Shown here: piece after piece, positions 28,126 to 36,025 of the stretch
How the letters are laid out: each line of letters starts with the position of its first letter
Position numbering within the stretch: the first letter of the stretch is position 1
Assembly: GCA_963832445.1 (NCBI GenBank)
Contig: CAWHUM010000007.1
Coordinates: forward strand, 148,133-212,132
Length of the DNA: 64,000 bases
DNA from: AWTP1-13 sp963832445
Lineage (GTDB): Bacteria; Pseudomonadota; Alphaproteobacteria; Rhizobiales; Hyphomicrobiaceae
Reading direction: 5' to 3'
Position numbers and translations under genes: made by a program
The notes under the pieces: model-generated
Told to the model about the DNA's origin: nothing
Database searches by the model: none
What the model saw: the letters and a program-made list of their open reading frames with translations, nothing else

Positions 28126-28947
28126 ATGACGATATTGCAGAATCGGATCGACGTGCCGGCCGAGATCAAGTCCTGCGAATTCATCCGAGGGTTCGACGAG
28201 GGGAGGCTCGATCTCGAGCTCCGCAAGGCAGGGCTCGATCCCGAGCACCTTTCGCATCGGCTGGAAGCCCTCCTTGGGGTGAAACTGCAGAACACGCCCT
28301 GTTCGGATGCAATTCCCTCCGGACCAGCGTCGGCTGGAGAGGACGTCGCGGAGGCCGGCTCGCTCCGCACTGTGCGCGGCACACAGCTCGTTGCGACATC
28401 GGCCAGTTTTGGCGCGTGCACGCCGGTCGAAGGCCTATTCGAGCTTGCTGGCACCGTGAAGTTCTTCGACGCGACCAAGGGCTACGGGTTCCTCACCGCC
28501 GACGGCGAGCCGACCGACATTCTGGTGCACGTCACGTGCCTCGAGGCCGCCGGCTATCGCACCGCCTACGACGGCGCCCGCATCCACGCGCTCGTTCGCC
28601 GCACGGCCAAGGGCTTGCAGGCCGTGCGCATCATCAGCATGGACCAGAGCGGCGCGACTCACCCCTCCTTGTTGCCCCAGCGCACGCGTCAGAAGGTCTG
28701 CGCCGAGAGCGATTGGGTGACGGCATCGGTGAAATGGTACGACTGCCTCAAGGGCTTCGGCTTCGTCTCCGAAGGCCCCGACGCGCCGGACTGCTTCGTC
28801 CATGCCGACACCCTCCGCCGTTGGGGGCTGGCACCCTTGCGGCCCGGCCAGGTGGTGGAGGTGCGTTGGGGCACGAGTGCCAGGGGGCGAATGGTGGCCG
28901 AGATCCGCCATTGCGCAGGCGCGCAGACGCTCCCTCCGCTGCACTAG
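28126..28947 (+). CDS. Protein with two cold-shock domains and a unique N-terminal region
   Basis: The 273-residue reading starts at the ATG with GGGAG upstream; in-frame Met codons at 28114 and 28096 are alternatives. Residues 1 to about 105 form an unrecognised segment with a helical start (IKSCEFIRGFDEGRLDLELR) and an Ala/Ser-rich linker. Cold-shock domain 1 begins at GTVKFFDATKGYGFLT (about 108), and domain 2 at ASVKWYDCLKGFGFVSE (about 200). Both retain the aromatic RNP1-like surface (KGYGF, KGFGF) expected to bind single-stranded RNA or DNA. Tandem CSD proteins are known in alphaproteobacteria as stress or stationary-phase regulators. It likely shares a promoter with the sigma-like gene. 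Confidence 0.88.
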   Translation: MTILQNRIDVPAEIKSCEFIRGFDEGRLDLELRKAGLDPEHLSHRLEALLGVKLQNTPCSDAIPSGPASAGEDVAEAGSLRTVRGTQLVATSASFGACTPVEGLFELAGTVKFFDATKGYGFLTADGEPTDILVHVTCLEAAGYRTAYDGARIHALVRRTAKGLQAVRIISMDQSGATHPSLLPQRTRQKVCAESDWVTASVKWYDCLKGFGFVSEGPDAPDCFVHADTLRRWGLAPLRPGQVVEVRWGTSARGRMVAEIRHCAGAQTLPPLH

Positions 28948-28976
28948 CCATACCGTCTTCCGGGCGGAGTTCCGGC

Positions 28977-29008
28977 TGCGACGCAGGCGAGCAATCGCCT
29001 GCGTCGCA
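28977..29008 (+). terminator. Perfect 14-bp hairpin with GCAA tetraloop
   Basis: TGCGACGCAGGCGA and TCGCCTGCGTCGCA are exact complements around GCAA, a GNRA loop. It begins 29 nt after the cold-shock gene stop. No T-run follows, so it may work as an mRNA 3' stabiliser or with Rho rather than as a classic intrinsic terminator. Confidence 0.6.
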
Positions 29009-29112
29009 GGCATGTTTGCGGCCTTGCTTTCCCCGGCCCAACAGGGCTAGGTCGCCCGCGACTGGGCCGGCCCTCTGGGTCAGCCCCCGTTCGAGCCTGC
29101 CAGAGGGCAACA

Positions 29113-29916
29113 ATGCCGGCCTCAGCCCTGATGAACGTCATGATCGGCGCTGCCAGAAAGGCCGGCCGCGGCTTGGTGCGTGACTTCGGCGAATTGGAGC
29201 AGCTGCAGGTCTCCGTGAAGGGAACGGCAAACTTTGCCAGCAGCGCCGATCACCGCTCCGAAGAGACAGTCTACAAAGAGCTGTCCAGGGCGCGACCCGG
29301 TTACGGCTTCCTGATGGAGGAGCGCGGCGCGGTCGAGGGCCCCGACAAGACGCACCGCTGGATCGTCGACCCGCTCGACGGCACCAGCAATTTTTTGCAT
29401 GGCATACCGCTTTTCGCCGTCGCCATCGCCTTGGAGCGCGGGGGCGAGATCGTCGCAGCCGTCACCTACAATCCGATCCATGACGAGCTGTTCAGCGCGG
29501 AGAAGGGCCAGGGTGCCTTCATGAACAACCGGCGCCTCAGGGTGGCCGCGCGCAAAACCCTGTCCGACAGCGTCATCTCCATCGGTATCCCCCACCGGGG
29601 GCGCGTCGACGGCCAGCCGCGCTTTCTCGCCGAATGCAAGACGCTGATGGGCCTGGTCGCAGGCATCCGGCGCACCGGCAGCGCCTGCATCGATCTGGCT
29701 TGGGTGGCGGCAGGCCGCTTCGACGGCTATGTCGAGCACGATCTGAGCCCCTGGGATATCGCCGGGGGCGCCCTGCTGGTCCGGGAGGCGGGTGGATACG
29801 TAACGGACGTGGCCGGCAGCAGCAATGTGGTTAAGACTGGCGGCGTCGTGGCCGGGAACACGCACATTCACAAGCTGCTGCTCGGCGTGCTGGCGGAAAC
29901 TGCGCCCACGGTCTGA
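29113..29916 (+). CDS. suhB: Inositol monophosphatase-family phosphatase (SuhB-like)
   Basis: The 267-residue enzyme has the metal-binding motif WIVDPLDGTSNF (Asp86, Asp89), an upstream Glu in FLMEERG and the second motif SPWDIAGGALLVREAGG. It would hydrolyse inositol-1-phosphate or related sugar phosphates with magnesium; SuhB also assists rRNA transcription in some bacteria. The ATG has a weak ribosome-binding site, and Met codons at positions 7 and 10 are alternatives. The same-strand MotA-like and OmpA-like genes follow about 100 nt later. Confidence 0.92.
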   Translation: MPASALMNVMIGAARKAGRGLVRDFGELEQLQVSVKGTANFASSADHRSEETVYKELSRARPGYGFLMEERGAVEGPDKTHRWIVDPLDGTSNFLHGIPLFAVAIALERGGEIVAAVTYNPIHDELFSAEKGQGAFMNNRRLRVAARKTLSDSVISIGIPHRGRVDGQPRFLAECKTLMGLVAGIRRTGSACIDLAWVAAGRFDGYVEHDLSPWDIAGGALLVREAGGYVTDVAGSSNVVKTGGVVAGNTHIHKLLLGVLAETAPTV

Positions 29917-30021
29917 TGCCGCAACTGCAGCGTTTTTCGCGTTGGACGCCGGAAAGTTGCCCGTTTCTGATGGCACGGTCTTTGGCTAATGTGGCCTCAA
30001 ACGAGGCCTGGAGAGTTTTGT

Positions 30022-31065
30022 ATGGCTAGAGCGCGAACGCCGGACCGGTCCGCCCCGGCGCTGCACCGGACGTTGTCCAGCCCCGGTATGTACCTGTGGC
30101 GGATGTTTGTATTCCTGGTGCTGGTCGGATTGCTTGCAGCCATCCTCTCCCGCCAGCTGCTAGAAGCGATGCTGACCAACCCAGGGCTGAATTTCCTCAT
30201 CTTGTTCGTGCTGGCTGCCGGCATCTGCTACGCCTTTTCCCAGGTCTTGCGGCTCTATCGCGAGATCCGCTGGGTCAACGCCTTCCGCATCGCCGATCCC
30301 GGCCTGGCCATCTCGCATCGCCCGGTGCTGCTGGCGCCGATGGCCACCATGCTGCGTGACCGCACGGGTTCCCTGTCGCTGTCGGCGACTTCCATGCGCT
30401 CCATCCTGGACTCGATCGGCTCGCGGCTCGATGAGACGCGCGACACCGGACGCTATCTCGTGGGCCTCCTGGTCTTTCTCGGCCTGCTCGGTACCTTCTG
30501 GGGCCTGCTCGACACTATTTCCTCGGTTGGCCGAACCATCAGCTCCATCGATACCCGGGCCTCCGATAGCATCACCGTGTTCGACGAGCTGAAGAACGGG
30601 CTCGCCGCGCCGCTGCGCGGCATGGGTACGGCATTTTCCTCATCGCTGCTCGGCCTCGGCGGCTCGCTGGTGTTGGGTTTCCTCGAGCTGCAGGCAGGCC
30701 ACGCGCAGACCCGCTTCTACAATCAGCTCGAAGAATGGCTGTCGCACATAACCGATCTCGCGCCCGGCGGCTCGCAGACCAGCGACTACGCCAGCCGCCA
30801 GCTGTACGCCGCCATCCACGACATGCACCGTGCCGTGCTCGATCTCAACGAGCGGGTCGGCGCCCTGCCGAGGGCGGCAGCGGACGGTGCTCCGCCCGCC
30901 GAGGAGGCGGTGCGCGAGCTGGCCAAGGGCGTCGATCAACTCGTGCGCCAGATGCGCGCCGAGCAGAAGGTGGTTCGCGAATGGGTCGACGAGCAGGCGG
31001 CCCAGCAATCCGAAGTGGCGACTGTGCTCAAGGAACTCGCCGCCAATGTGCCACGGAGAAGCTAG
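30022..31065 (+). CDS. MotA/TolQ/ExbB-type proton-channel-like membrane protein
   Basis: The 347-residue protein has two N-terminal membrane segments (MFVFLVLVGLLAAILS region and LNFLILFVLAAGICYAF), a cytoplasmic stretch, then the channel core. That core has the segments LVGLLVFLGLLGTFWGLLD and GMGTAFSSSLLGLGGSLVLG, typical of MotA/TolQ/ExbB. The C-terminal third is coiled-coil-like. It should form a proton-driven stator with the OmpA-like protein encoded four bases downstream. The partners of flagellar, Tol or TonB systems are absent, so this is a non-flagellar stator pair. Confidence 0.88.
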   Translation: MARARTPDRSAPALHRTLSSPGMYLWRMFVFLVLVGLLAAILSRQLLEAMLTNPGLNFLILFVLAAGICYAFSQVLRLYREIRWVNAFRIADPGLAISHRPVLLAPMATMLRDRTGSLSLSATSMRSILDSIGSRLDETRDTGRYLVGLLVFLGLLGTFWGLLDTISSVGRTISSIDTRASDSITVFDELKNGLAAPLRGMGTAFSSSLLGLGGSLVLGFLELQAGHAQTRFYNQLEEWLSHITDLAPGGSQTSDYASRQLYAAIHDMHRAVLDLNERVGALPRAAADGAPPAEEAVRELAKGVDQLVRQMRAEQKVVREWVDEQAAQQSEVATVLKELAANVPRRS

Positions 31066-31068
31066 CCC

Positions 31069-32088
31069 ATGGCCCTATCCCGCTCGCGCAGGTCGGGAGG
31101 CAGCTACGAGCTGTTCTGGCCGGGCTACGTTGACGTGCTGTCCACGCTGCTGCTGGTCGTGACCTTCCTGCTCTCCATCTTCATGGTCGCCCAGTTCTAT
31201 GTGAGCCAGGAGTCCTCCGGCAAGGACACGGTGCTGCGCAGGCTGACGCGCCAGATCGCCGAGCTGACCAATCTGCTGAGCCTGGAGAAGGGCCAGGGCA
31301 AGGCTTTGCAGGACGAGCTGGCGGCCCTGCAGACGAGTTTTGCGACCCTCAGGTCCGACAACGAGCGCCTCTCGGGCCTTGCGGGCGCCGGCGGTGAGAA
31401 GGACGCCCGCATCGCCTCACTCAGCAAGGAACTGGCCGACAAGACCACGCTGTCCTCCGAGGCACAGGCCAAGGTCGACCTGCTCAACCAGCAGCTGCTT
31501 CAGCTGCGCCGGCAGATGGCGGCCTTGCAGGAGGCAATCGGCGCGGCCGAAGCCAAGGACAAGGAGAGCCAGGCGCGCATCGCCGACCTCGGCGCCCGCC
31601 TCAACGTCATACTGGCCAAGCAGGTGCAGGAGCTGCAGCGCTACCGCTCCGATTTCTTCGGCCGTTTGCGCGAACTGCTGCGAGATCGCAAGGACATCCG
31701 CGTGGTGGGTGATCGCTTCGTCTTCGAATCGGAGGTGCTGTTCCCATCCGGGCAGGCGACCATGACGGCCGAGGGCCTGGCCACCATCGACCAGCTCGCC
31801 ACCGCCATAATGGAGCTGGAGCGCTCGATTCCGCGCGAGATCGACTGGGCGCTGCAGGTCGACGGCCACACCGATATCAGGCCCATCGCCAGCTTCCAGT
31901 TCCCCTCCAACTGGGAGCTCTCCAGCTCGCGCGCCACCTCCGTCGTCAAGTATCTGATCAGCCGCGGAGTGTCGCCGAAGCGGCTGGTGGCGGCGGGCTA
32001 TGGCGAGTTCCAGCCCATCGACGAAGGAGCCTCGGAGGAGGCGATGCGGCGCAACCGCCGCATCGAGCTGAAGCTCACCAACCGCTGA
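31069..32088 (+). CDS. OmpA/MotB-like peptidoglycan-binding stator partner
   Basis: The 339-residue protein has a single N-terminal membrane helix preceded by ELFWPGYVDVLSTLLLV. The aspartate in YVDVL is in the place of the proton-carrying Asp of MotB. A long coiled coil (about residues 55-185) and a C-terminal OmpA domain (VDGHTDIRPI...NWELSSSRATSVVKYLISRG...NRRIELKL) follow. The OmpA domain anchors to peptidoglycan. It is coupled to the MotA-like gene with a 3-nt gap. Such pairs can drive envelope processes by proton flow; the output here is unknown. Confidence 0.9.
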   Translation: MALSRSRRSGGSYELFWPGYVDVLSTLLLVVTFLLSIFMVAQFYVSQESSGKDTVLRRLTRQIAELTNLLSLEKGQGKALQDELAALQTSFATLRSDNERLSGLAGAGGEKDARIASLSKELADKTTLSSEAQAKVDLLNQQLLQLRRQMAALQEAIGAAEAKDKESQARIADLGARLNVILAKQVQELQRYRSDFFGRLRELLRDRKDIRVVGDRFVFESEVLFPSGQATMTAEGLATIDQLATAIMELERSIPREIDWALQVDGHTDIRPIASFQFPSNWELSSSRATSVVKYLISRGVSPKRLVAAGYGEFQPIDEGASEEAMRRNRRIELKLTNR

Positions 32089-32267
32089 GGCGCTAGCCCA
32101 TGGGCAAAGGCCGGCATGGTCGCTCTCGCGCACCCGCCAGCCGCGATGCTAGATTGGCGCTGAACTGGACCGTGATTCTCGGCTGCGGGCGGATGCCGCT
32201 CGGCAGCGGTACGTTTCGGTGATGCTGACGCAACGAGCGATCAGCACATAAGTGCGAGGTCGGCGAT

Positions 32268-34562
32268 TTGCACGACTGGCTGTTCAAGAATGCTGGCCGC
32301 CGCAAGCGGCTGATCGACTGGCTGGGCCTCGATGCCAGGATCGATTCCGGCATCGCTATGGCGTGGGAGCAAGCGAAGGATCGATACAACGCCTTCTCTA
32401 CGTTCTTTGCCCGCTTTCGCCTGAGCGGCTGGAAGCGTGCCTTCAACGAGCTCTTGTCTGAAGCCCTCACCCTCGGAGTGGGCGGCCTCGCCGTTCTCTA
32501 CGTGCTCGCCATACCCGCCCTCAACGACTTCGACGAGAACAAGATTGCTACCGGCCGGTATGCCGTCAAGTTCATAGACCGGAACGGCACCGAGATCGGC
32601 CAACGCGGCATCTTGCACAACGATGCCATCGAGCTCGAGGAGATCCCCGATCACCTGGTGAAGGCGACGCTTGCCACCGAGGATCGGCGCTTCTTCGAGC
32701 ATTTCGGCGTCGACGTGTTCGGCACGGCGCGCGCCCTGTTTGAAAATGCACGCGCCAACGACGTGGTCCAAGGCGGCTCCACCATCAGCCAGCAGCTTGC
32801 CAAGAACCTGTTCCTGTCGTTCGAGCGCTCGCTCGCGCGCAAGATCAAGGAAGCGTTTCTCGCCATCCTGCTCGAATTCCGCTTCACCAAGTTCCAGATC
32901 CTGAAGATGTATCTCGATCGCGCGTATCTCGGCGGCGGCGCGTTCGGGGTGGAGGCGGCCTCCCAGTTCTATTTCGGCAAGTCGGTGCGCGAGATCAATC
33001 TGGCCGAGGGCGCGCTGATCGCGGGGCTGTTCAAGGCCCCCACCCGCTTTGCGCCGCACGTCAATCTGCCGGCCTCGCGCGCCCGCACCAACGAGGTTCT
33101 GACCAACCTGGTCGAGGCCGGCTATATGAGCGCGGGCCAGGTGCATGCCGCACGCCTCAATCCCGCGCGCACCATCGAGCCGCGCCAGTCGCAGAGCCCT
33201 GACTGGTTCCTGGATTGGGCGTTCGAGGAGGTTCAGCGCATCGCCGAGGGCAAGGGCCAGTTCGTTCTCACCGCCCGCGTGACGATCGATCTCGACATGC
33301 AGCGCGCGGCGCAGGAGGCAATGGTGACGACGTTGCGCTCCACTCAGACGCGGCGCGGCGCGCCGTTCTCGGGCGCATTGGTGTCGATGGAGCCCGATGG
33401 GGCGGTGCGCGCCCTCGTCGGCGGCATCGACTACGGTGAGAGCCAGTTCAACCGGGCAACGCACGCGCGCCGCCAACCCGGCTCCTCCTTCAAGATCTAC
33501 GTCTATGCCACGGCACTGGAGAACGGCTACAACCCACGCTCCATCGTGCGCGATGCGTCGGCCAGTTGCGGCAACTGGTCGCCGAGGAATTACAACGGCG
33601 GCGGCGGCTCCGGCCGAGCGCTGACCGTCACCGATGCCTTCAAGCTCTCGCTCAATACGACGGCGGCCGACCTGTCCTTAAAGGTCGGGCGCGACAAGGT
33701 GCTCGAGATGACGAAGCGCCTCGGCGTGACGGGCGTCAGGCGAACCTGCTCGATGGCGCTCGGCGACACGGGCATAACGCCCCTCGAGCACACCAGCGCC
33801 TACGCGGTCTTTGCCAACGGCGGCAAGCTGTCCCGGCCCTATGCGGTGCTCGAGCTCTTCAACTCCAAGGGCGAGCTTGTCTACTCGCGCGAGCGGGACG
33901 AGCCCCCGGCGCCGCAAGTCGTGAGCACGCGGGTCGTCGAGCAGATGAACCAGATGATGCTGGCGGTGGTGCAGGAGGGCACGGGCCGGCGCGCCATCCT
34001 CGACTTCACCCATGCGGTGGGCAAGACCGGCACCAGCTCCAGCTGGCGCGACGCATGGTTCATCGGCTTCACGGGCGCCCTCGTCACGGGCGTGTGGGTC
34101 GGTCACGACGACTTCCGTCCGATGTGGCTCAACGGCCAAGGCGTCACCGGCGGCAGCCTGCCCGCCACCGCTTGGCGCGCCTTCATGTCGGTGGCGCATA
34201 CCAACCGTAACATCCCGCCGATCCAGGGCTTGCCGCCGCACCCGGTGCAGGTGGCAGAACAGGCACGCATCGCCGAACTCAAGCGCACCGATCCGGGCCT
34301 CGCCCAGGCGCAGATCGCCCAGGCGTCGCAGAAGCGATCGACCATCATGCCCGATCAGACCAGGGAAGCGCTGAAGCGGCTGGCGGACAGCATGCTGCGC
34401 GCCAGCGGTGCGCAGGCGACACCCGTCAGCGCGCCTGCGCCCCAGGGTGGGCCTCCGCCGGTCTCACCACCTGCGGCGCGCGATCCAAAGCTCACCCCAC
34501 CCGGTAAGCAGAGCGGCCGGCGCGCCGACGGCCCCAATGCCCCCAAGCGCATACTGCCGTGA
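32268..34562 (+). CDS. Class A penicillin-binding protein, PBP1A-type
   Basis: The 764-residue bifunctional enzyme polymerises and cross-links peptidoglycan. It has a cytoplasmic N-terminus, a membrane helix at about 68-85, a GT51 glycosyltransferase domain (EDRRFFEHFGVD with Glu138; GGSTISQQLAKNL) and a transpeptidase domain. The transpeptidase has SxxK at Ser406-Lys409 (GSSFK), SxN at Ser461-Asn463 and KTG at Lys586-Gly588. A Pro/Ala-rich tail follows. The start is a TTG at 32268 with GAGGT upstream, chosen because the N-terminal HDWLFKNAGRRKRLIDWLGL block resembles family N-termini and the next Met is 31 codons in. Confidence 0.93.
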   Translation: MHDWLFKNAGRRKRLIDWLGLDARIDSGIAMAWEQAKDRYNAFSTFFARFRLSGWKRAFNELLSEALTLGVGGLAVLYVLAIPALNDFDENKIATGRYAVKFIDRNGTEIGQRGILHNDAIELEEIPDHLVKATLATEDRRFFEHFGVDVFGTARALFENARANDVVQGGSTISQQLAKNLFLSFERSLARKIKEAFLAILLEFRFTKFQILKMYLDRAYLGGGAFGVEAASQFYFGKSVREINLAEGALIAGLFKAPTRFAPHVNLPASRARTNEVLTNLVEAGYMSAGQVHAARLNPARTIEPRQSQSPDWFLDWAFEEVQRIAEGKGQFVLTARVTIDLDMQRAAQEAMVTTLRSTQTRRGAPFSGALVSMEPDGAVRALVGGIDYGESQFNRATHARRQPGSSFKIYVYATALENGYNPRSIVRDASASCGNWSPRNYNGGGGSGRALTVTDAFKLSLNTTAADLSLKVGRDKVLEMTKRLGVTGVRRTCSMALGDTGITPLEHTSAYAVFANGGKLSRPYAVLELFNSKGELVYSRERDEPPAPQVVSTRVVEQMNQMMLAVVQEGTGRRAILDFTHAVGKTGTSSSWRDAWFIGFTGALVTGVWVGHDDFRPMWLNGQGVTGGSLPATAWRAFMSVAHTNRNIPPIQGLPPHPVQVAEQARIAELKRTDPGLAQAQIAQASQKRSTIMPDQTREALKRLADSMLRASGAQATPVSAPAPQGGPPPVSPPAARDPKLTPPGKQSGRRADGPNAPKRILP

Positions 34563-34578
34563 GCTGGAGCTTGGAAGG

Positions 34579-34658
34579 CTAGTGTGATGATCGAGAAGTC
34601 CGCCGCATCGCGCAGGGCTTGGGTCGGGAGCGGACTTCTCGATCTGAATCACACTAGC
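34579..34658. repeat. Imperfect inverted repeat, GCTAGTGTGAT...ATCACACTAGC
   Basis: Outer arms GCTAGTGTGAT and the inner arms TCGAGAAGTCCGC / GCGGACTTCTCGA are complementary, enclosing about 25 nt. The element sits between the PBP1A and DUF1214 genes. The terminal CTAGTGT is shared with the next element, suggesting one miniature palindromic family. Confidence 0.8.
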
Positions 34659-34670
34659 TTCATGATCTTG

Positions 34671-34743
34671 CTAGTGTCCTTCAGATCGCGAAATTCGTAC
34701 CGCGCTCGCTGCAAAGTGAGACGAATTTCGCGATCAGGACACT
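34671..34743. repeat. Second inverted repeat, CTAGTGTCCT...AGGACACTAG
   Basis: Arms CTAGTGTCCT and AGGACACTAG, with inner arms GATCGCGAAATTCGT / ACGAATTTCGCGATC, enclose about 20 nt. It ends directly against AGGAGGAG, the ribosome-binding site of the DUF1214 gene, so it may affect that gene's translation. Ends and size resemble the preceding repeat. Confidence 0.82.
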
Positions 34744-34757
34744 AGGAGGAGCGACGC

Positions 34758-35351
34758 TTGGGCCTTATCGCGAATATGCTGCTGAACCTCATGGTCTTTG
34801 CCGCCCTGGCCATCGTCGGCGGCCTCGGCAGCGCGTGGTACATGATCGAGGCCGGCTCGCGCTTCTCCACGCGGACCTATGGCGCTTGGGTCGCCTGGAC
34901 CGCCGCCGGGCGCCCCGACGCCGACCCCTACACGCGCGCGCACACCGTGAGAAACACGCTGCTTCCCATCTCGTCGACGTTGGAAATGACCTTCCGCGCC
35001 AAGTCCGATGGCGACGGTCGGCGGCTCCGCTCCACCTGCGACTACGTGGTGCTTTTGCCGGAGCAGGAGCCGGCGTGGTGGAGCCTTGCCGTCTTCGACG
35101 GTCAAGGCAAACTCATCCAGAACGGCGCCGAGCGCCACGCCTTCAACACCAATACTGCCATGCGCGAGCCGAACGGCCGCGTCGCCATCTCGGTGGCGCG
35201 CGATGCGAGGCCCGGCAACTGGCTGCCCAGCGGGCGCAGCGGCAGGATCGTGTTGGTGCTGACAGTACAGGATGCAGGCTTTGCTGCCAGCGTGCACGAC
35301 AGCAACGCGCCCAGGGCCCTGCCTGAGATACAAAGGGCCGCTTGCCGATGA
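34758..35351 (+). CDS. DUF1214-domain membrane protein
   Basis: The 197-residue protein starts at a TTG behind a strong AGGAGGAG. It has one N-terminal membrane helix (MLLNLMVFAALAIVGGLGSAW) and a DUF1214 beta-domain (VVLLPEQEPAWWSLAVFD...HAFNTNTAMREPNGRVAISV). DUF1214 is usually the C-terminal half of longer DUF1254-DUF1214 proteins. Here the two halves are separate overlapping genes. Function unknown; envelope location is likely. Confidence 0.8.
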   Translation: MGLIANMLLNLMVFAALAIVGGLGSAWYMIEAGSRFSTRTYGAWVAWTAAGRPDADPYTRAHTVRNTLLPISSTLEMTFRAKSDGDGRRLRSTCDYVVLLPEQEPAWWSLAVFDGQGKLIQNGAERHAFNTNTAMREPNGRVAISVARDARPGNWLPSGRSGRIVLVLTVQDAGFAASVHDSNAPRALPEIQRAACR

Positions 35352-35962
35352 GACTGCGCCTGCCCTCGATGCCGAACGCGCAAAAGCTGCCGAGGCCCCG
35401 GCCGCCCAGATGGATGCGGAAGGTCGGCTGGCGCACGCTGGCGGCCGGCGCGCTGCTCGGCGGCGTCATTCACATCTGTGCCACGTTTGCCGCACCCGTA
35501 TTCGGCTCCGGCCATGCTTTTGAACAGCTGCGCGCAAGCCTGCCGCTCAACAAGATGGTGGTGCTGGCACCGCCTGCGCCCGGCAGGCAGATCCTGCCCT
35601 ACCTTCCGCCCGACATGCTCTATGCCATGTGCCGCTACGAGCTGACCGGAGGCCCGATCGCCCTCACCGCTGCGGTCGCCGGGCCCGGCTGGTCGCTGTC
35701 GCTGCACACCCCGCAGGGCGACAATTTTTACGTCCTGCCGGGCAATCTGCTGAAGGGCGGCGAGGTCTCGTTCCTGCTGGTAGCAGGCGGCGGCGCCGAG
35801 GCTGCGCATCAGCAACGCCGTGCCAGCCCCGCCGATACCCAGGTTGCGTCGCCGACCACCGAGGGCCTGATCGTCGTGCGGGCACCTATCATCGGGCTTG
35901 CATGGCTGGCACAGACCGATGCACTTCTCCAACGGTCAAACTGCACCCAGGTCAAGCGCTGA
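35348..35962 (+). CDS. DUF1254-domain-type membrane protein
   Basis: The 204-residue protein overlaps the DUF1214 gene by four bases (ATGA), so translation is coupled. After a basic N-terminus comes a hydrophobic segment (LAAGALLGGVIHICATFAAP). Soluble sequence resembling DUF1254 follows (FEQLRASLPLNKMVVLAPP...LPYLPPDMLYAMCRYELTGG). It is likely the physical partner of the DUF1214 protein. No catalytic residues can be proposed. Confidence 0.78.
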   Translation: MRLRLPSMPNAQKLPRPRPPRWMRKVGWRTLAAGALLGGVIHICATFAAPVFGSGHAFEQLRASLPLNKMVVLAPPAPGRQILPYLPPDMLYAMCRYELTGGPIALTAAVAGPGWSLSLHTPQGDNFYVLPGNLLKGGEVSFLLVAGGGAEAAHQQRRASPADTQVASPTTEGLIVVRAPIIGLAWLAQTDALLQRSNCTQVKR

Positions 35963-36025
35963 GGACCTTCTCGCCGTCCCACTCGCCGGGTTGACGCAGC
36001 GATCAATGATGGTTTGGATTGCCCG

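Noticed and set aside
30022..32088. MotA/OmpA-like pair as ZorAB of a Zorya anti-phage system
   Set aside because: No ZorC/ZorD or ZorE gene is nearby; the neighbours are an IMPase and PBP1A, a housekeeping context.
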